Source of the DNA: Acetobacter suratthaniensis
GTDB lineage: Bacteria; Pseudomonadota; Alphaproteobacteria; Acetobacterales; Acetobacteraceae
DNA: 64,000 nt
NCBI RefSeq assembly: GCF_017377745.1
Contig: NZ_JAFVMG010000001.1
Location: 558,001-622,000, forward strand
Reading direction: 5' to 3'
Shown: positions 26,369 to 35,830 of the stretch, in pieces
How the letters are laid out: the number at the start of each line of letters is the position of its first letter
How positions within the stretch are numbered: position 1 is the stretch's first letter
Position numbers and translations under genes: made by a program
The notes under the pieces: generated by a model
Told to the model about the DNA's origin: nothing
Seen by the model: only the letters and a program-made list of their open reading frames with translations
Database searches by the model: none

Positions 26369-26412
26369 CCTCTCACCACACGGTATCGCCTTTTCGGTGC
26401 CGGTTGTCACGG

Positions 26413-26498
26413 GCGGTCGTGGCGGAATGGTAGACGCGCAAGCTTGAGGTGCTTGTGGGGGAAACCCCGTGGAAGTTCGAGTCTTCTCGACCGCACCA
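26413..26498 (+). tRNA. tRNA-Leu (anticodon GAG)
   Basis: The acceptor arm GCGGTCG pairs with CGACCGC; the D-arm reads GGCGGAATGGTAGACGC; the anticodon arm CAAGC-TTGAGGT-GCTTG carries GAG. A long variable arm (GGGGGAAACCCC) marks it as class II leucine. The TTCGAGT T-loop and an encoded CCA (26496-26498) complete it, 86 bases in total. Confidence 0.96.
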
Positions 26499-26529
26499 TT
26501 TTTCTCCAGAAAAATGACAAATTCAGAAT

Positions 26530-26559
26530 CCCTCCCTGTTAAGGGGAGGGCCTGTTTTT
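26530..26559 (+). terminator. Terminator downstream of tRNA-Leu
   Basis: CCCTCCC (26530-26536) pairs with GGGAGGG (26544-26550) around a 7-base loop, with TTTTT at 26555-26559. It lies 32 bases after the tRNA. The remaining spacer to galU (26560-26822) holds a small CCTGC...GCAGG inverted repeat near 26702-26718 but no further gene that I can support. Confidence 0.65.
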
Positions 26560-26822
26560 GTGTCTTCAGATTAAGCACCAATCCGATTTTAGCCTCTGGC
26601 CTGTCATATTCACGCCGTTCTTTTCCTATCTATGGGAATGGCCGCGCGAGCGGAGATATGTAACAAGAGACGCTATTAGCTGGCGGAGTGGACAGGGGTT
26701 GCCTGCAACTATAGCAGGTGGCAGCGTGTTCCGGTCTGGTGGCGCGGAGCAGTCAGCGGCGACCTGTCGTGCGGCTGGTCTGAATGGTTGAGACTTAACG
26801 TGATTTTCTAAGGTGTGCATTC

Positions 26823-27707
26823 GTGTCCAAACCCAAGCCTTTACGTAAAGCAGTTCTGCCGGTTGCAGGGCTGGGAACGCGCTTTCTGCCGGCCACCAAG
26901 GCCATGCCCAAAGAAATGCTGCCGGTTGTTGACAAGCCCCTTATCCAGTATGCGATCGACGAAGCGCGCGCGGCGGGTATCGAGGAGTTCTGTCTGATCA
27001 CAGGGCGCGGCAAGGATTCCCTGATTGATTATTTCGATATTGCCTATGAGCTTGAAACCACGCTGAAAGAACGCAACAAGCTGGATTGTCTGGAGGCGCT
27101 TGGCCCCAGCTCCATTCAGGCCGGTTCGCTCATGGCCGTACGCCAGCAGGAGCCGCTGGGTCTGGGTCACGCCATCTGGTGTGCACGTTCCTTTATTGGC
27201 GATGATCCCTTTGCCATTCTGCTTCCCGATGACCTTGTGCAGTCTGAAAAGGGCTGCCTCAAACAACTGGCCGAAGCCTATAACGAGACTGGCGGCAGTG
27301 TTGTTGCCGTGTCCGAAGTGCCGCGTGAGCACACAAATCGTTATGGTATTCTGGATATTGGCAAGGATGACGGGCGTCTGGTCGAAGTGCGTGGGCTGGT
27401 TGAAAAGCCCAAGCCGGAAGATGCGCCCTCCAACCTGTCCATTATCGGGCGTTACGTGCTGACCCCGCATGTCATGCAGCATCTGGCCAAGCTGGAACGC
27501 GGTGCAGGCGGCGAAGTGCAGTTGACGGACGCCATGGCTAAAACCATTGGCGAAGTTCCCTTCTACGGCCTGCGCTATGAAGGCACGCGTTACGACTGCG
27601 GCAACAAGCTGGGCTTCCTTGAGGCACAGATTGCTTTTGCCTTGCAGCGCCCTGAACTGGCTGAGGGTGTGCGCGCCTTCCTGCCCAAGTATGAGGGGCA
27701 GAAATAA
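26823..27707 (+). CDS. galU: UTP-glucose-1-phosphate uridylyltransferase GalU
   Basis: GalU makes UDP-glucose for glycans and, in acetic acid bacteria, for cellulose and exopolysaccharide. The 294-residue protein starts at GTG and has VLPVAGLGTRFLPATK, KEMLPVVDKPLIQY, LPDDLV and the VEKPKPEDAPSNLSIIGRY product-binding segment. TEGGEVQLTDAM-like (GAGGEVQLTDAM) is also present. The stop TAA overlaps the next ATG by one base, so it forms a unit with the phosphohexomutase that supplies its glucose 1-phosphate. Confidence 0.96.
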   Translation: MSKPKPLRKAVLPVAGLGTRFLPATKAMPKEMLPVVDKPLIQYAIDEARAAGIEEFCLITGRGKDSLIDYFDIAYELETTLKERNKLDCLEALGPSSIQAGSLMAVRQQEPLGLGHAIWCARSFIGDDPFAILLPDDLVQSEKGCLKQLAEAYNETGGSVVAVSEVPREHTNRYGILDIGKDDGRLVEVRGLVEKPKPEDAPSNLSIIGRYVLTPHVMQHLAKLERGAGGEVQLTDAMAKTIGEVPFYGLRYEGTRYDCGNKLGFLEAQIAFALQRPELAEGVRAFLPKYEGQK

Positions 27708-29116
27708 TGACGTTTTCCCACAATTTCGACGCGACCAGTCTGCGTGAGTACGATATTCGCGGGATTGTCGGAAAAACCCTGAGTGCTGAAGATGCCTTCG
27801 CTATCGGGCGCACATTCGGCAGCATGGTTCGTCGTAATGGCGGGCGTACGCTCGTGGTCGGTTATGATGGTCGCCTGTCATCCCCCATGCTGGAAGAAGC
27901 ACTGGTGCAGGGCGCGGTCGAGTGCGGTCTGGAAGTAACCCGCGTGGGCCGTGGCCCTACCCCGATGCTGTATTACGCATCAGCGATCTTTGAGGCTGAT
28001 GGCGCGATCATGGTGACGGGTAGCCATAACCCGCCGGACTATAACGGCTTCAAGATGATGCTGGCTGGCAAGCCGTTCTTTGGCGCTCAGATCAAGGAAC
28101 TGGGTGAGCTTGCCGCGCAGGGCAATGTTGTCGCGCGTGAAGAAGGCAGCGTGCGCGAAGCAGATGTGCGCGATGACTATGTTGCCCGTCTGGCCAAGGA
28201 CTATGTCGGCGGTGAGCGTAAGCTGAAGATTGTCTGGGATAACGGCAACAGCTCGGCAGGCGAAATTCTGGAAAAGCTGGTGGCAGCACTCCCGGGTGAG
28301 CATATCGTGCTCAATGCCGCTATTGATGGGACTTTCCCCGCTCATCATCCCGACCCGACGGTTGCCAAAAACCTCCAGCAACTGATCAGCGTTGTGCGCG
28401 ATAACAATGCCGATGTGGGGATTGCCTTTGATGGCGATGCCGACCGGATCGGTCTGGTGGACAACAAGGGCGAAATTCTGTGGGGTGACCAGACCCTTAT
28501 CCTTCTGGCGCGTGATGTGCTCAAGACCCATCCGGGTGCCACCATCATTGCGGATGTGAAGGCCAGTCAGGTGCTGTTTGACGAGGTTGCACGCGCGGGC
28601 GGCAAGCCGTTGATGTGGCGCACCGGCCATTCGCTGATCAAGTCCAAGATGGCTGAAACCGGCTCGCCGCTGGCGGGTGAAATGTCGGGCCATATCTTCT
28701 TTGCCGATAAATGGTACGGCTTTGATGATGCCCTGTACGGCGGTGTGCGTGCGCTGGATATTCTGGCCCGTATGGATGAACCGCTTTCGGTTTTCCGCGA
28801 GTCTCTGCCTGAGACCATTTCCACCCCGGAAGTGCGCTTTGATTGCGATGACCATCGCAAGTTCAAGGTGATTGAGGAAGTTGCCGAGCGCCTGCGTAAA
28901 GCCGGGGCTGATGTGTCTGAAATTGATGGCGTGCGGGTGAACACGCCCGATGGCTGGTGGCTGCTGCGTGCCTCCAACACGCAGGCGGTGCTGGTCGCGC
29001 GGGCAGAAGGGCTTGATACAGCAGGTCTGGAACGGCTGAAGGCGGCTCTGGTGGAGCAGCTTGAGCAGTCTGGCCTGTCCAGTCCTGATTTCTCGGGTGA
29101 TAACGCAGGGCACTAA
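27707..29116 (+). CDS. Phosphomannomutase / phosphoglucomutase (AlgC/ManB type)
   Basis: This enzyme interconverts the 6- and 1-phosphates of glucose and mannose. In 469 residues the four domains of the family are visible. REYDIRG lies at the N-terminus, the phosphoserine loop is VTGSHNPPDYNG (S106), the metal loop DGDADRIG, the sugar-specific loop GEMSGHIFF, and the phosphate loop RASNTQAVLV at the C-terminus. GEMSGH is typical of dual-specificity PMM/PGM. It is coupled to galU and would supply both GalU and RfbA with glucose 1-phosphate. Confidence 0.94.
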   Translation: MTFSHNFDATSLREYDIRGIVGKTLSAEDAFAIGRTFGSMVRRNGGRTLVVGYDGRLSSPMLEEALVQGAVECGLEVTRVGRGPTPMLYYASAIFEADGAIMVTGSHNPPDYNGFKMMLAGKPFFGAQIKELGELAAQGNVVAREEGSVREADVRDDYVARLAKDYVGGERKLKIVWDNGNSSAGEILEKLVAALPGEHIVLNAAIDGTFPAHHPDPTVAKNLQQLISVVRDNNADVGIAFDGDADRIGLVDNKGEILWGDQTLILLARDVLKTHPGATIIADVKASQVLFDEVARAGGKPLMWRTGHSLIKSKMAETGSPLAGEMSGHIFFADKWYGFDDALYGGVRALDILARMDEPLSVFRESLPETISTPEVRFDCDDHRKFKVIEEVAERLRKAGADVSEIDGVRVNTPDGWWLLRASNTQAVLVARAEGLDTAGLERLKAALVEQLEQSGLSSPDFSGDNAGH

Positions 29117-29137
29117 ACCTGTCGTTGCGTATGGTTG

Positions 29138-29168
29138 CGGGCGGTCTGGCTGTGTGTCAGGCCGCCCG
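29138..29168 (+). terminator. Candidate terminator after galU-phosphohexomutase
   Basis: CGGGCGGTCTG (29138-29148) pairs with CAGGCCGCCCG (29158-29168) with one G-T pair, loop of 9 bases, 21 bases after the stop. Only two T residues follow. Confidence 0.5.
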
Positions 29169-29278
29169 TTGCGCTTGGAGCCACCGTTCGCGATCGGGCC
29201 TGTACCTTCAGGTTTGAATATGTGTCTTACGGGGAATATATGTTTCAGTTCCTCTCCAGTTACTGATATAGAGGACAA

Positions 29279-30295
29279 ATGTTGTCCCCTTTCATGGACC
29301 CCGCCGGACGGCGGATTTCCTACTTGCGCCTGTCCGTAACAGACAGGTGCGACATGCGGTGCTTGTACTGCATGTCGGAAAGCATGACCTTTCTGCCACG
29401 GGACGATGTTCTGGATTATGACGAGCTGGTGCGTCTGGCCCGCGTTTTTGTGCGGCAGGGAGTAAGGCGGCTACGTATCACCGGTGGCGAACCGCTGGTG
29501 CGCAAGGACATCGGGCATTTTCTGCTCGCTCTTCAGCCGCTTCTGGGGCGGGGTGATGAGCCTGAGCGGCTGGACGAAATCACGCTGACAACCAATGGAA
29601 GCAGGCTGGGTGAATTTGCCGAGCTTCTCGTGCGCGCAGGTGTAAAGCGCGTGAATGTCAGCCTTGATACCCTTGATGCGGCGCGTTTTGCGCAAATTAC
29701 CCGGCGCGGCAGGCTGGCAACCACCCTCGATGGTATCCGTGCCGCGCGTGAGGCCGGGCTTGCTGTGCGGATCAATACAGTGGCTATGGCCGGGACGAAT
29801 GACGATGAGTTTGATGCCCTGCTGGCATGGTGTGGCGAAATCGGCGCGGATCTGTGCCTGATTGAAACCATGCCCATGGGTGAGACCGGAGATAGCCGGA
29901 TTGCGCGTTATCTGCCGCTGTCCGAGGTCAGGGCTGATCTGGCCAAGCGCTGGACATTGGAGGACATCCCCCACAGAACCGGCGGGCCTGCGCGGTATAT
30001 GCGGGTGGGTGAGACCGGGCAGCGCCTTGGTTTTATTACACCGCTGAGCCATAATTTCTGCTCGACCTGCAACCGGGTGCGTCTGTCATGCACTGGCAGG
30101 CTTTATACCTGTCTGGGGCAGGAGGACGGCGCAGACCTGCGTGGGCTGTTGAGGGCCGGGGGAGATGATGCAGCTCTGGCCCGGATGATTGATCAGGCCA
30201 TAGGCCGCAAGCCAGCCCGGCACGATTTCATGCTTGAACCTTCTCTGGGGCAGGTGGTCGGGCCAGCCCGGCATATGAGTGTCACCGGGGGTTAA
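29279..30295 (+). CDS. moaA: GTP 3',8-cyclase MoaA (molybdenum cofactor)
   Basis: MoaA is the radical-SAM enzyme that begins molybdopterin synthesis by cyclising GTP. The 338-residue protein has the N-terminal cluster C24-x3-C28-x2-C31 (CDMRCLYC), SAM contacts TGGEPL, and the C-terminal cluster [11 protein letters not shown] that binds GTP. It ends in Gly-Gly, which is important in the family. No other moa/mog genes are adjacent. Its TAA stop interlocks with the TAA of the convergent methyltransferase gene over GTTAAC. Confidence 0.96.
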   Translation: MLSPFMDPAGRRISYLRLSVTDRCDMRCLYCMSESMTFLPRDDVLDYDELVRLARVFVRQGVRRLRITGGEPLVRKDIGHFLLALQPLLGRGDEPERLDEITLTTNGSRLGEFAELLVRAGVKRVNVSLDTLDAARFAQITRRGRLATTLDGIRAAREAGLAVRINTVAMAGTNDDEFDALLAWCGEIGADLCLIETMPMGETGDSRIARYLPLSEVRADLAKRWTLEDIPHRTGGPARYMRVGETGQRLGFITPLSHNFCSTCNRVRLSCTGRLYTCLGQEDGADLRGLLRAGGDDAALARMIDQAIGRKPARHDFMLEPSLGQVVGPARHMSVTGG

Positions 30296-31194
30296 CTCAC
30301 CCCTTTTGTCTCAGACAGGACGTCACGCAGGTCGTGCTGGAACTGACCGGGTTGCAGGGCCTGGGGTTGTGTTGGCGCAGGTGCCCAGCCGGAGAGCACC
30401 GCCATGTGCAGTGGCATGGAAAATCCGTCAGAACTGTTTTTATAAGAGGCTGCTGTGTCGGTATTTTCAGGCCCGGTCTCAAGTTCTGCCGCCGCTGCGG
30501 CGAATAGCGCGCGGGACGTAAAACGGCGCGGGCGTTGCACCAGAGCGCTGGTTTCGCCTGCCGCACGCAGGTCGGTTAGTAGTGCCAGAGTAGAGCGGTA
30601 ACGCAGGTCTAATCGCTCACTATCCACCACAGGCAGGGCAAAGCCCGCGCGTTGCAGCAACTGTACGCAGCCCTGCTGGGTTGGTAGGGGGGAAACGCGG
30701 GGCGAAACCCCATCGCTTAACGCCAGTTCAGCCCGCTCAAGGGCTGTGCGTAGCGGGCGCAGGGTGGGCAGGATAGGCATACAGGCCAGAAACAGCCCAT
30801 CAGGTTTGAGGCTCTGTCTGATCTGGAGGAACGCGCCGGGCAGGTCATTGACCCAATGCAGGGACAGGCAGGCTACAACAAGATCGAAGCTGGCGGGGGC
30901 AAAGGGCAGATATTCCGGGCTGGCGCACAGGCCATGGGGGGCCGACAGGGCTGCCAGCCGGGGTGAAATATCCATGGATAGTGCGGGAATGCGCCGCTCG
31001 GCCAACATTGGCCCGACCAGTCCGCGCCCGCCTATGTCCAGTGCAGCGGTAAAGGGCCGGGCAACGTCATCCAGCCGGTCTGCAAGAATTGCCGTTGCAG
31101 CCTCCAGAATAGGCCCGACCAGAGCCAGCCTGCTGGCGGCGCGATCTCTGCGGAGCCTGATGGCGTGGTGGTCAAAGATGGCAGGCGTGTTCAT
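30292..31194 (-). CDS. SAM-dependent methyltransferase, NDUFAF5/BioC-like
   Basis: A 300-residue class I methyltransferase. It begins [20 protein letters not shown], the start I associate with the alphaproteobacterial relatives of NDUFAF5. Motif I is [13 protein letters not shown], followed by SMDISPRL and [25 protein letters not shown], the typical region after motif II. The frame extends to 31308, but that part overlaps the comF 5' region and lacks family likeness. It diverges from comF, a common alphaproteobacterial neighbour. The substrate is not known; BioC activity is possible. Confidence 0.85.
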   Translation of the reverse strand: MNTPAIFDHHAIRLRRDRAASRLALVGPILEAATAILADRLDDVARPFTAALDIGGRGLVGPMLAERRIPALSMDISPRLAALSAPHGLCASPEYLPFAPASFDLVVACLSLHWVNDLPGAFLQIRQSLKPDGLFLACMPILPTLRPLRTALERAELALSDGVSPRVSPLPTQQGCVQLLQRAGFALPVVDSERLDLRYRSTLALLTDLRAAGETSALVQRPRRFTSRALFAAAAAELETGPENTDTAASYKNSSDGFSMPLHMAVLSGWAPAPTQPQALQPGQFQHDLRDVLSETKGVS

Positions 31195-31284
31195 AAAGCT
31201 GGTGTGCGCGTTTGCATCCGTTTTGCCAAGTCCGGCTGTATCGCTATCGAGGGCAGGCTGGGGGATAGAGGGGAGGGCAAGGAC

Positions 31285-32061
31285 TTGGTTGTGCGTCTGC
31301 TGCGGCATGCGGGCCGGTTTGTGCTGGACAGGCTGTACCCGCCTTCCTGTCTGCTCTGCGGGGCGGATACCATGCAGGCCGGACTGGTTTGTAGCACATG
31401 CTTTGTGCGTCTGCCGCTTCTGGGGCCACCCTGCTGTGCGGCTTGCGCGCAGCCTCAGGCTTCCAGTGCGCTTCTGGGGCGCGATGGTTTATGCGCGACC
31501 TGCGAGAGGCGGCACCCGGCATGGGAGCAGGGGCGGGCTGCCTTCATCTACGATGCTGGCGCACGGGACATGATCCTGCGGCTGAAATACGCGGATCAGC
31601 TTGATTATGCGGCCTTTCTGGCGGGCCATATGGCCCGGGCCGGGCAGGATATTCTGGGGCCGGGTGTTCTGGTGGTGCCTGTGCCGGTGCATCGTTGGCG
31701 GCTGCTCTCGCGCCGTTATAATCAGGCCGCTTTGCTGGGCCGGTCTATCGCACGGGGGCTTGGGTTGGACTATGGGCCAGATGTGTTGGAGCGGTTGCGT
31801 GCTACGGTGCGGCTGGCACGTTTTTCTCGCGGGGCGCGGCAGCGCGAAATGCAAGGAGTCATGCGGGTAAGGGCGGGCAGGCGCACCCTGCTGCGCGGGC
31901 GCACGGTGGTGCTGGTGGATGATATGCTGACAACCGGCGCAACAGCGACAGCCTGTGTCACGGCCTTGCGCGAGGCAGGTGCCCAAAAGGTACATCTGCT
32001 GGTGGCGGGAGTGGTTCCCGAGCGGCCCGGACTTGATATAGATTTGCAGGAAATGCTGTAA
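31285..32061 (+). CDS. comF: ComF family phosphoribosyltransferase
   Basis: About 258 residues with an N-terminal double zinc ribbon (CLLCG, CSTC, CCAAC, LCATC) and a C-terminal type I phosphoribosyltransferase fold with VVLVDDMLTTGATATA, the PRPP loop. ComF proteins are linked to DNA uptake in competent bacteria; in this group the role is unproven. The start is uncertain: no ATG fits. TTG at 31285 is preferred because GGGAGGG at 31271-31277 lies 7 bases upstream; GTG at 31291 is the alternative. The longer frame from 31165 overlaps the divergent methyltransferase gene. Confidence 0.88.
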   Translation: MVVRLLRHAGRFVLDRLYPPSCLLCGADTMQAGLVCSTCFVRLPLLGPPCCAACAQPQASSALLGRDGLCATCERRHPAWEQGRAAFIYDAGARDMILRLKYADQLDYAAFLAGHMARAGQDILGPGVLVVPVPVHRWRLLSRRYNQAALLGRSIARGLGLDYGPDVLERLRATVRLARFSRGARQREMQGVMRVRAGRRTLLRGRTVVLVDDMLTTGATATACVTALREAGAQKVHLLVAGVVPERPGLDIDLQEML

Positions 32062-32140
32062 CACTCTGTCAGACCCTGCCTGCCGTCACTATGTGTGAGG
32101 AAAGGCCCAAGGGCGTTAGAGAAAGAGCAAGAGAGAGTTT

Positions 32141-32401
32141 ATGCCAGAGATCGTCATTTATACGCAGCCCGGTTGCCCATATTGCCGCCGCGCCGTGTCC
32201 CTGCTGCAAAGCAAGAACGTGCCGTTCAGGGAAATCAACGCGCCGCACGGAACGCCTGAGCGTGAAGAGTCCATTCGTCGTTCGGGTGGGCGCACTACAG
32301 TGCCGCAGACTTTTGTCGGGGATACTGCGCTAGGCGGATGTGATGACCTGATGGCGCTGGAGCGTACGGGCAAGCTGGATGCCAGCCTTGGCATTGCCTG
32401 A
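32141..32401 (+). CDS. grxC: Glutaredoxin 3 (GrxC)
   Basis: An 86-residue dithiol glutaredoxin with the active site CPYC (C12, C15) after IVIYTQPG, then TVPQTFVG with the cis-proline and GGCDDLMAL for glutathione binding. It reduces disulfides using glutathione. It sits between comF and a DUF1178 gene, all in one direction, as in many Alphaproteobacteria. Confidence 0.95.
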   Translation: MPEIVIYTQPGCPYCRRAVSLLQSKNVPFREINAPHGTPEREESIRRSGGRTTVPQTFVGDTALGGCDDLMALERTGKLDASLGIA

Positions 32402-32445
32402 ACAGGGTAGCCGGTAAGCCTGCTGGAAGGGAGAGTGCGCAAAAG

Positions 32446-32961
32446 ATGATCTGCTATCGCCTGCGCTGTGCCGATGGTCATCTGTTTGAAGGATGGTACA
32501 GGGACAGCGCGACTTTCAGCCGCTTGCGGGCGGCCGGTATGCTCTCCTGCACCGAATGCGGCACGGCTGATGTTGATCAGGCCCCCATGGCTCCGGCTAT
32601 TGTCAGTGGCGGCCGGCGGCGGCATGAGCCGGCTCCTCAGTCGCACGACGGAGCGGACACGGTGGTTGAGTCTGGTGTGCCGGAACCCGATACCCTTCCG
32701 GCCCGGCAGGGTGAGCGCGCGCCCGTGAGCCTGAGCGAGGCCGAAAAAGTCATGGGGGCCATGCGGCAGATGCGTGAAATGGTTGAAAAAAATTGCGAAA
32801 ATGTGGGTGAGCATTTCGCGCGTGAAGCGTTACGCATTCATCATGGTGAAGCGCCGGAGCGCGGCATCTATGGTGATGTGAGTGCGCGGGATCGTGAAAT
32901 GCTGCATGACGAGGGGGTGGAGTTCCATGCCATCCCGTGGGTAAGCAAGACCGATAGCTGA
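32446..32961 (+). CDS. DUF1178 family protein
   Basis: A 171-residue protein that begins MICYRLRCADGHLFEGW, with cysteines at 3 and 8 and a CTEC pair near 35-38, which may bind metal. A central Pro/Asp-rich linker leads to a helical C-terminus (MREMVEKNCENVGEHFAREA) and a final GVEFHAIPWV. This pattern identifies DUF1178, of unknown function, usually found after grxC. Confidence 0.9.
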   Translation: MICYRLRCADGHLFEGWYRDSATFSRLRAAGMLSCTECGTADVDQAPMAPAIVSGGRRRHEPAPQSHDGADTVVESGVPEPDTLPARQGERAPVSLSEAEKVMGAMRQMREMVEKNCENVGEHFAREALRIHHGEAPERGIYGDVSARDREMLHDEGVEFHAIPWVSKTDS

Positions 32962-33034
32962 CAGGAAACCGGATAGGGATGTAGCACCTGCCCAAGGTGC
33001 CCGCGTTTCTGGCTTGCGGCAAGGAGTAGAGCAC

Positions 33035-33541
33035 ATGAATGGACAGGGCATGGTGGTGCGTTCAGGCCGGCGGTTGGGGAGCATTGCTCGGGGCTGGATG
33101 GCCATATTCGTGTTCTGCGCGCTTGTGCTCGGCGTTAGCTTGCAACCGGCCTCGGCGGCAACGGACGAGAAGCTCATGGGCTACTGGCTCAGTCAGGATC
33201 ATGATGGTGTTTTTCTGATCCAGCAATGTGGTGATGTCGTGTGCGGGCGTCTTGTAGGCATGCGTTACGATGGTACCGATGTGCCGCGTGGGCATGATGG
33301 CAAGGTGGAATGCAACCTGATGATGCTTACGGGTTTTCGTACCATGCAGGACAACGCCCGGAAAATGCAGGGGCATATTCTCGACCCCGACACAGGGCAT
33401 GTATATGATGCCCAGATCTGGAATGATGGGCCAGACGTGCTCAAGCTGCGCGGCTATCTGGGCCTGCCATTGTTTGGCCAGACCCAGACATGGACGCGCT
33501 ATACAGGCCCCGGCATGGGGCCAATGTGCAAAATGCCCTGA
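33035..33541 (+). CDS. Secreted DUF2147 family protein
   Basis: A 168-residue protein with a long N-terminal signal region (basic stretch, then MAIFVFCALVLGVSLQP, cleavage likely after ASA). The mature part, starting GYWLSQDHDGVFLIQQCGD and including GRLVGM, ILDPDTGHVYDAQI and LKLRGYLGLPLFGQTQTWTR, matches DUF2147, a periplasmic family with a beta-barrel-like fold and unknown role. AAGGAG at 33021-33026 lies 8 bases before the ATG at 33035. Confidence 0.9.
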   Translation: MNGQGMVVRSGRRLGSIARGWMAIFVFCALVLGVSLQPASAATDEKLMGYWLSQDHDGVFLIQQCGDVVCGRLVGMRYDGTDVPRGHDGKVECNLMMLTGFRTMQDNARKMQGHILDPDTGHVYDAQIWNDGPDVLKLRGYLGLPLFGQTQTWTRYTGPGMGPMCKMP

Positions 33542-33550
33542 GAGCGCATT

Positions 33551-33578
33551 GGCGGCGCCCCAGACCGTGGGGGCCGCC
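33551..33578. terminator. Candidate terminator between DUF2147 gene and ubiG
   Basis: GGCGGC-G-CCCC (33551-33561) pairs with GGGG-GCCGCC (33569-33578) with one bulged G and a 7-base loop. It lies between converging genes; there is no long T-run. Confidence 0.5.
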
Positions 33579-33590
33579 GGGCCTGGTGAT

Positions 33591-34391
33591 TTAGCGTTTT
33601 ATGAACGATGCGATGTAGTTCACGCCCAGATCGCGCGTTTCTTTCCAGCTATTGGCCCAGCCTGCGGGGCCGGGCGTCAGGCCGGTAATCGTCTTCATAT
33701 CCAGCCCCGCGATACGGGCCTGACGGGCGAGGTCTGACGGGCGAATGAATTTTTTCCAGTCATGAGTGCCCACGGGCAGTAGGCGCAGCAGGTATTCTGC
33801 CCCGATTTTGCCGATAGCGAACGAGCGCAGCGTGCGGTTCATGGTTGAAACAATAACCGTGCCGCCCGGCTCCACCAGTGCGCTGAGCATCTGCATGAAG
33901 GCTTCGGGGTCGGTTACGTGCTCGATGATTTCCAGCGCGATGACGGCATCAAAACGCTGCCCTTCGGCCACCAGATCTTCCGCGCTGCCATTGCGGTAGG
34001 TCAGCGGGCCGGAGCCGTCAGGCAGGGGATTGGCCTCCAGATGGGCGCGTGCGGCGGCGATTCCGTCAGCCGAGGCATCAAGCCCCAGCACGTCGTGCCC
34101 GGCCGAGGCGAGCGATTCGCTGGCCAGTCCCGCACCACAGCCAATATCGAGCAGCCGCACCCGGCGCGATGTCCGCCCGCGCAGGGGCAGGTGGCGGTTG
34201 ATCCACTCTGTCCGCACGGTGTTCATGGCGTGCAGGGGGCGCATTGGGCCGGTAGGGTCCCACCATTGCTGGGCCAGCGCGCTGAAGCGGGCAATTTCCT
34301 CGGGGCAGACAGAGGCGTTTGTCACGGGGCTGGAAGCCGCGTTCAGGGGCATGTCCTGGGGCATATCCGTTGGGGCGCTGGTGGCGGGCAT
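33591..34391 (-). CDS. ubiG: Ubiquinone biosynthesis O-methyltransferase UbiG
   Basis: UbiG carries out both O-methylations in ubiquinone synthesis. The 266-residue enzyme begins with a Pro/Ser/Thr-rich stretch, then EEIARFSALAQQWWDPTGPMRPLHAMN, which is the UbiG N-terminal signature. Motif I is LLDIGCGAGLASESLA. LEIIEHVTDPEAFM and the substrate region RTLRSFAIGKIGAEYLLRLLPVGTHDWKKFI follow. It diverges from lysC over 185 bases, in which I see no convincing promoter pair. Confidence 0.95.
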   Translation of the reverse strand: MPATSAPTDMPQDMPLNAASSPVTNASVCPEEIARFSALAQQWWDPTGPMRPLHAMNTVRTEWINRHLPLRGRTSRRVRLLDIGCGAGLASESLASAGHDVLGLDASADGIAAARAHLEANPLPDGSGPLTYRNGSAEDLVAEGQRFDAVIALEIIEHVTDPEAFMQMLSALVEPGGTVIVSTMNRTLRSFAIGKIGAEYLLRLLPVGTHDWKKFIRPSDLARQARIAGLDMKTITGLTPGPAGWANSWKETRDLGVNYIASFIKR

Positions 34392-34576
34392 GCAACAAAT
34401 TCCTTTCCTGCTGGTCTCCCCGCTGGACGAAAGGGGGCCGGGGAGGGTATGTGACGCGCCTTGTGAAGCCGCGCAACCGCCCGGAGAGCTTTATAACCTT
34501 CATGCACGGGAGGGAAAGCAGGGGCGTGGGTTTTTAGTGGCCCTTAATTCGCGGCGTGTCTGGTGGAGAAAAACGT

Positions 34577-35830
34577 ATGTCCGGTTCCGCACCCCGGATT
34601 GTCATGAAATTCGGCGGCACGTCCGTGGGCGATCTTGATCGTATCCGGGCCGTGGCCGAACGTGTCAAAAAGCAGAAAGACGCCGGCTGCGATGTTCTGG
34701 TGGTTGTTTCTGCCATGGCGGGAGAGACCAACCGGCTTGTTGGCTACTGTCAGTCCCTGTCCCCCCTGCATGACCCGAAGGAATACGACTCGATCGTGGC
34801 CACGGGCGAGCAGGTAACAAGCGGGCTGCTGGCTATTGCCCTGCAGACGCTGGGCGTGCCTGCACGCTCCTTTGCAGGCTGGCAGGTCGCGATCGAGACG
34901 GACTCTGCCCACGGCAAGGCCAGTCTGGACCGTATCGATGGCGAGCGTCTGCTGGGCTGTATGGCCGAAGGCATTGTACCGGTTGTGGCAGGCTTTCAGG
35001 GCGTAGCGCCCGATGGCCGGGTCTCTACGCTGGGGCGTGGTGGCTCTGATACATCGGCCGTGGCGCTGGCGGCGGCTATCCGGGCAGACCGGTGCGATAT
35101 CTATACCGATGTGGACGGCATTTATACGACCGACCCACGGATAGTAGCCAAGGCGCGCAAGCTCGATAAAATTACCTATGAGGAAATGCTGGAACTGGCC
35201 TCTGTAGGGGCCAAGGTACTGCAGACACGCAGCGTTGCGCTGGCCATGCGTCAGGGTGTGCGGGTGCAGGTACTGTCCAGCTTTGAAGATGGTCCGGCGG
35301 TTATGGAAGGCCAGCTTCCGGGATCTCTGGTGGTGGATGAGGACGAAATCGTGGAAAAGAAACTGGTCACCGGCATTGCCTATTCCCGTGATGAAGCCAA
35401 GCTGTCTGTCCGGCGTATCCCTGACCGGCCCGGTATTGCCGCAGCAATTTTTGGCCCGCTGAGCGAGGCCAATGTCAATGTGGACATGATTGTGCAGAGC
35501 ACCGGCGCAGACGGCACCACCAACATGACCTTCACCACCAGCAAGACCGATCTGCCGCGTGCTATCGACGTGCTGGATTCCGTGCGTGAGGCTGTGCAGT
35601 ATGAAGAACTCCAGACCGACCCGGATATCGTGAAGGTCAGCGTCGTGGGTACGGGCATGCGCTCCCACGCAGGGGTGGCCAGCATCATGTTCCGCACCCT
35701 GTCCGAACGGTCGATCAATATTCAGGCGATTTCCACCAGCGAAATCAAGGTGTCTGTGCTGGTCGCGGCAGAATATGCCGAGCTGGCCGTGCGCGCCCTG
35801 CATACCGCCTATGGGCTGGATAATGTCTGA
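34577..35830 (+). CDS. lysC: Aspartate kinase LysC
   Basis: LysC phosphorylates aspartate, the first step to lysine, threonine, methionine and diaminopimelate. In 417 residues it has KFGGTSVG (residues 11-18), VVVSAMAGETN, GRGGSDTSAVALAAA and TDVDGIYTTDPR. A tandem ACT regulatory region follows (SVRRIPDRPGIAAAIFGPL; VSVVGTGMRSHAGVASIMF). GGAG at 34565-34568 lies 8 bases before the ATG at 34577. The 3' end overlaps the next gene by 8 bases. Confidence 0.96.
   Translation: MSGSAPRIVMKFGGTSVGDLDRIRAVAERVKKQKDAGCDVLVVVSAMAGETNRLVGYCQSLSPLHDPKEYDSIVATGEQVTSGLLAIALQTLGVPARSFAGWQVAIETDSAHGKASLDRIDGERLLGCMAEGIVPVVAGFQGVAPDGRVSTLGRGGSDTSAVALAAAIRADRCDIYTDVDGIYTTDPRIVAKARKLDKITYEEMLELASVGAKVLQTRSVALAMRQGVRVQVLSSFEDGPAVMEGQLPGSLVVDEDEIVEKKLVTGIAYSRDEAKLSVRRIPDRPGIAAAIFGPLSEANVNVDMIVQSTGADGTTNMTFTTSKTDLPRAIDVLDSVREAVQYEELQTDPDIVKVSVVGTGMRSHAGVASIMFRTLSERSINIQAISTSEIKVSVLVAAEYAELAVRALHTAYGLDNV

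Noticed and set aside
27980-29278. Long minus-strand open frame over the phosphohexomutase gene
   Set aside because: The plus-strand gene has all catalytic motifs; the antisense peptide is low-complexity and motif-free.
34441-34500. Promoter for lysC with TATAAC at 34492
   Set aside because: The only TTG-type box nearby (TTGTGA, 34461) is 25 bases away, too far for sigma-70 spacing.
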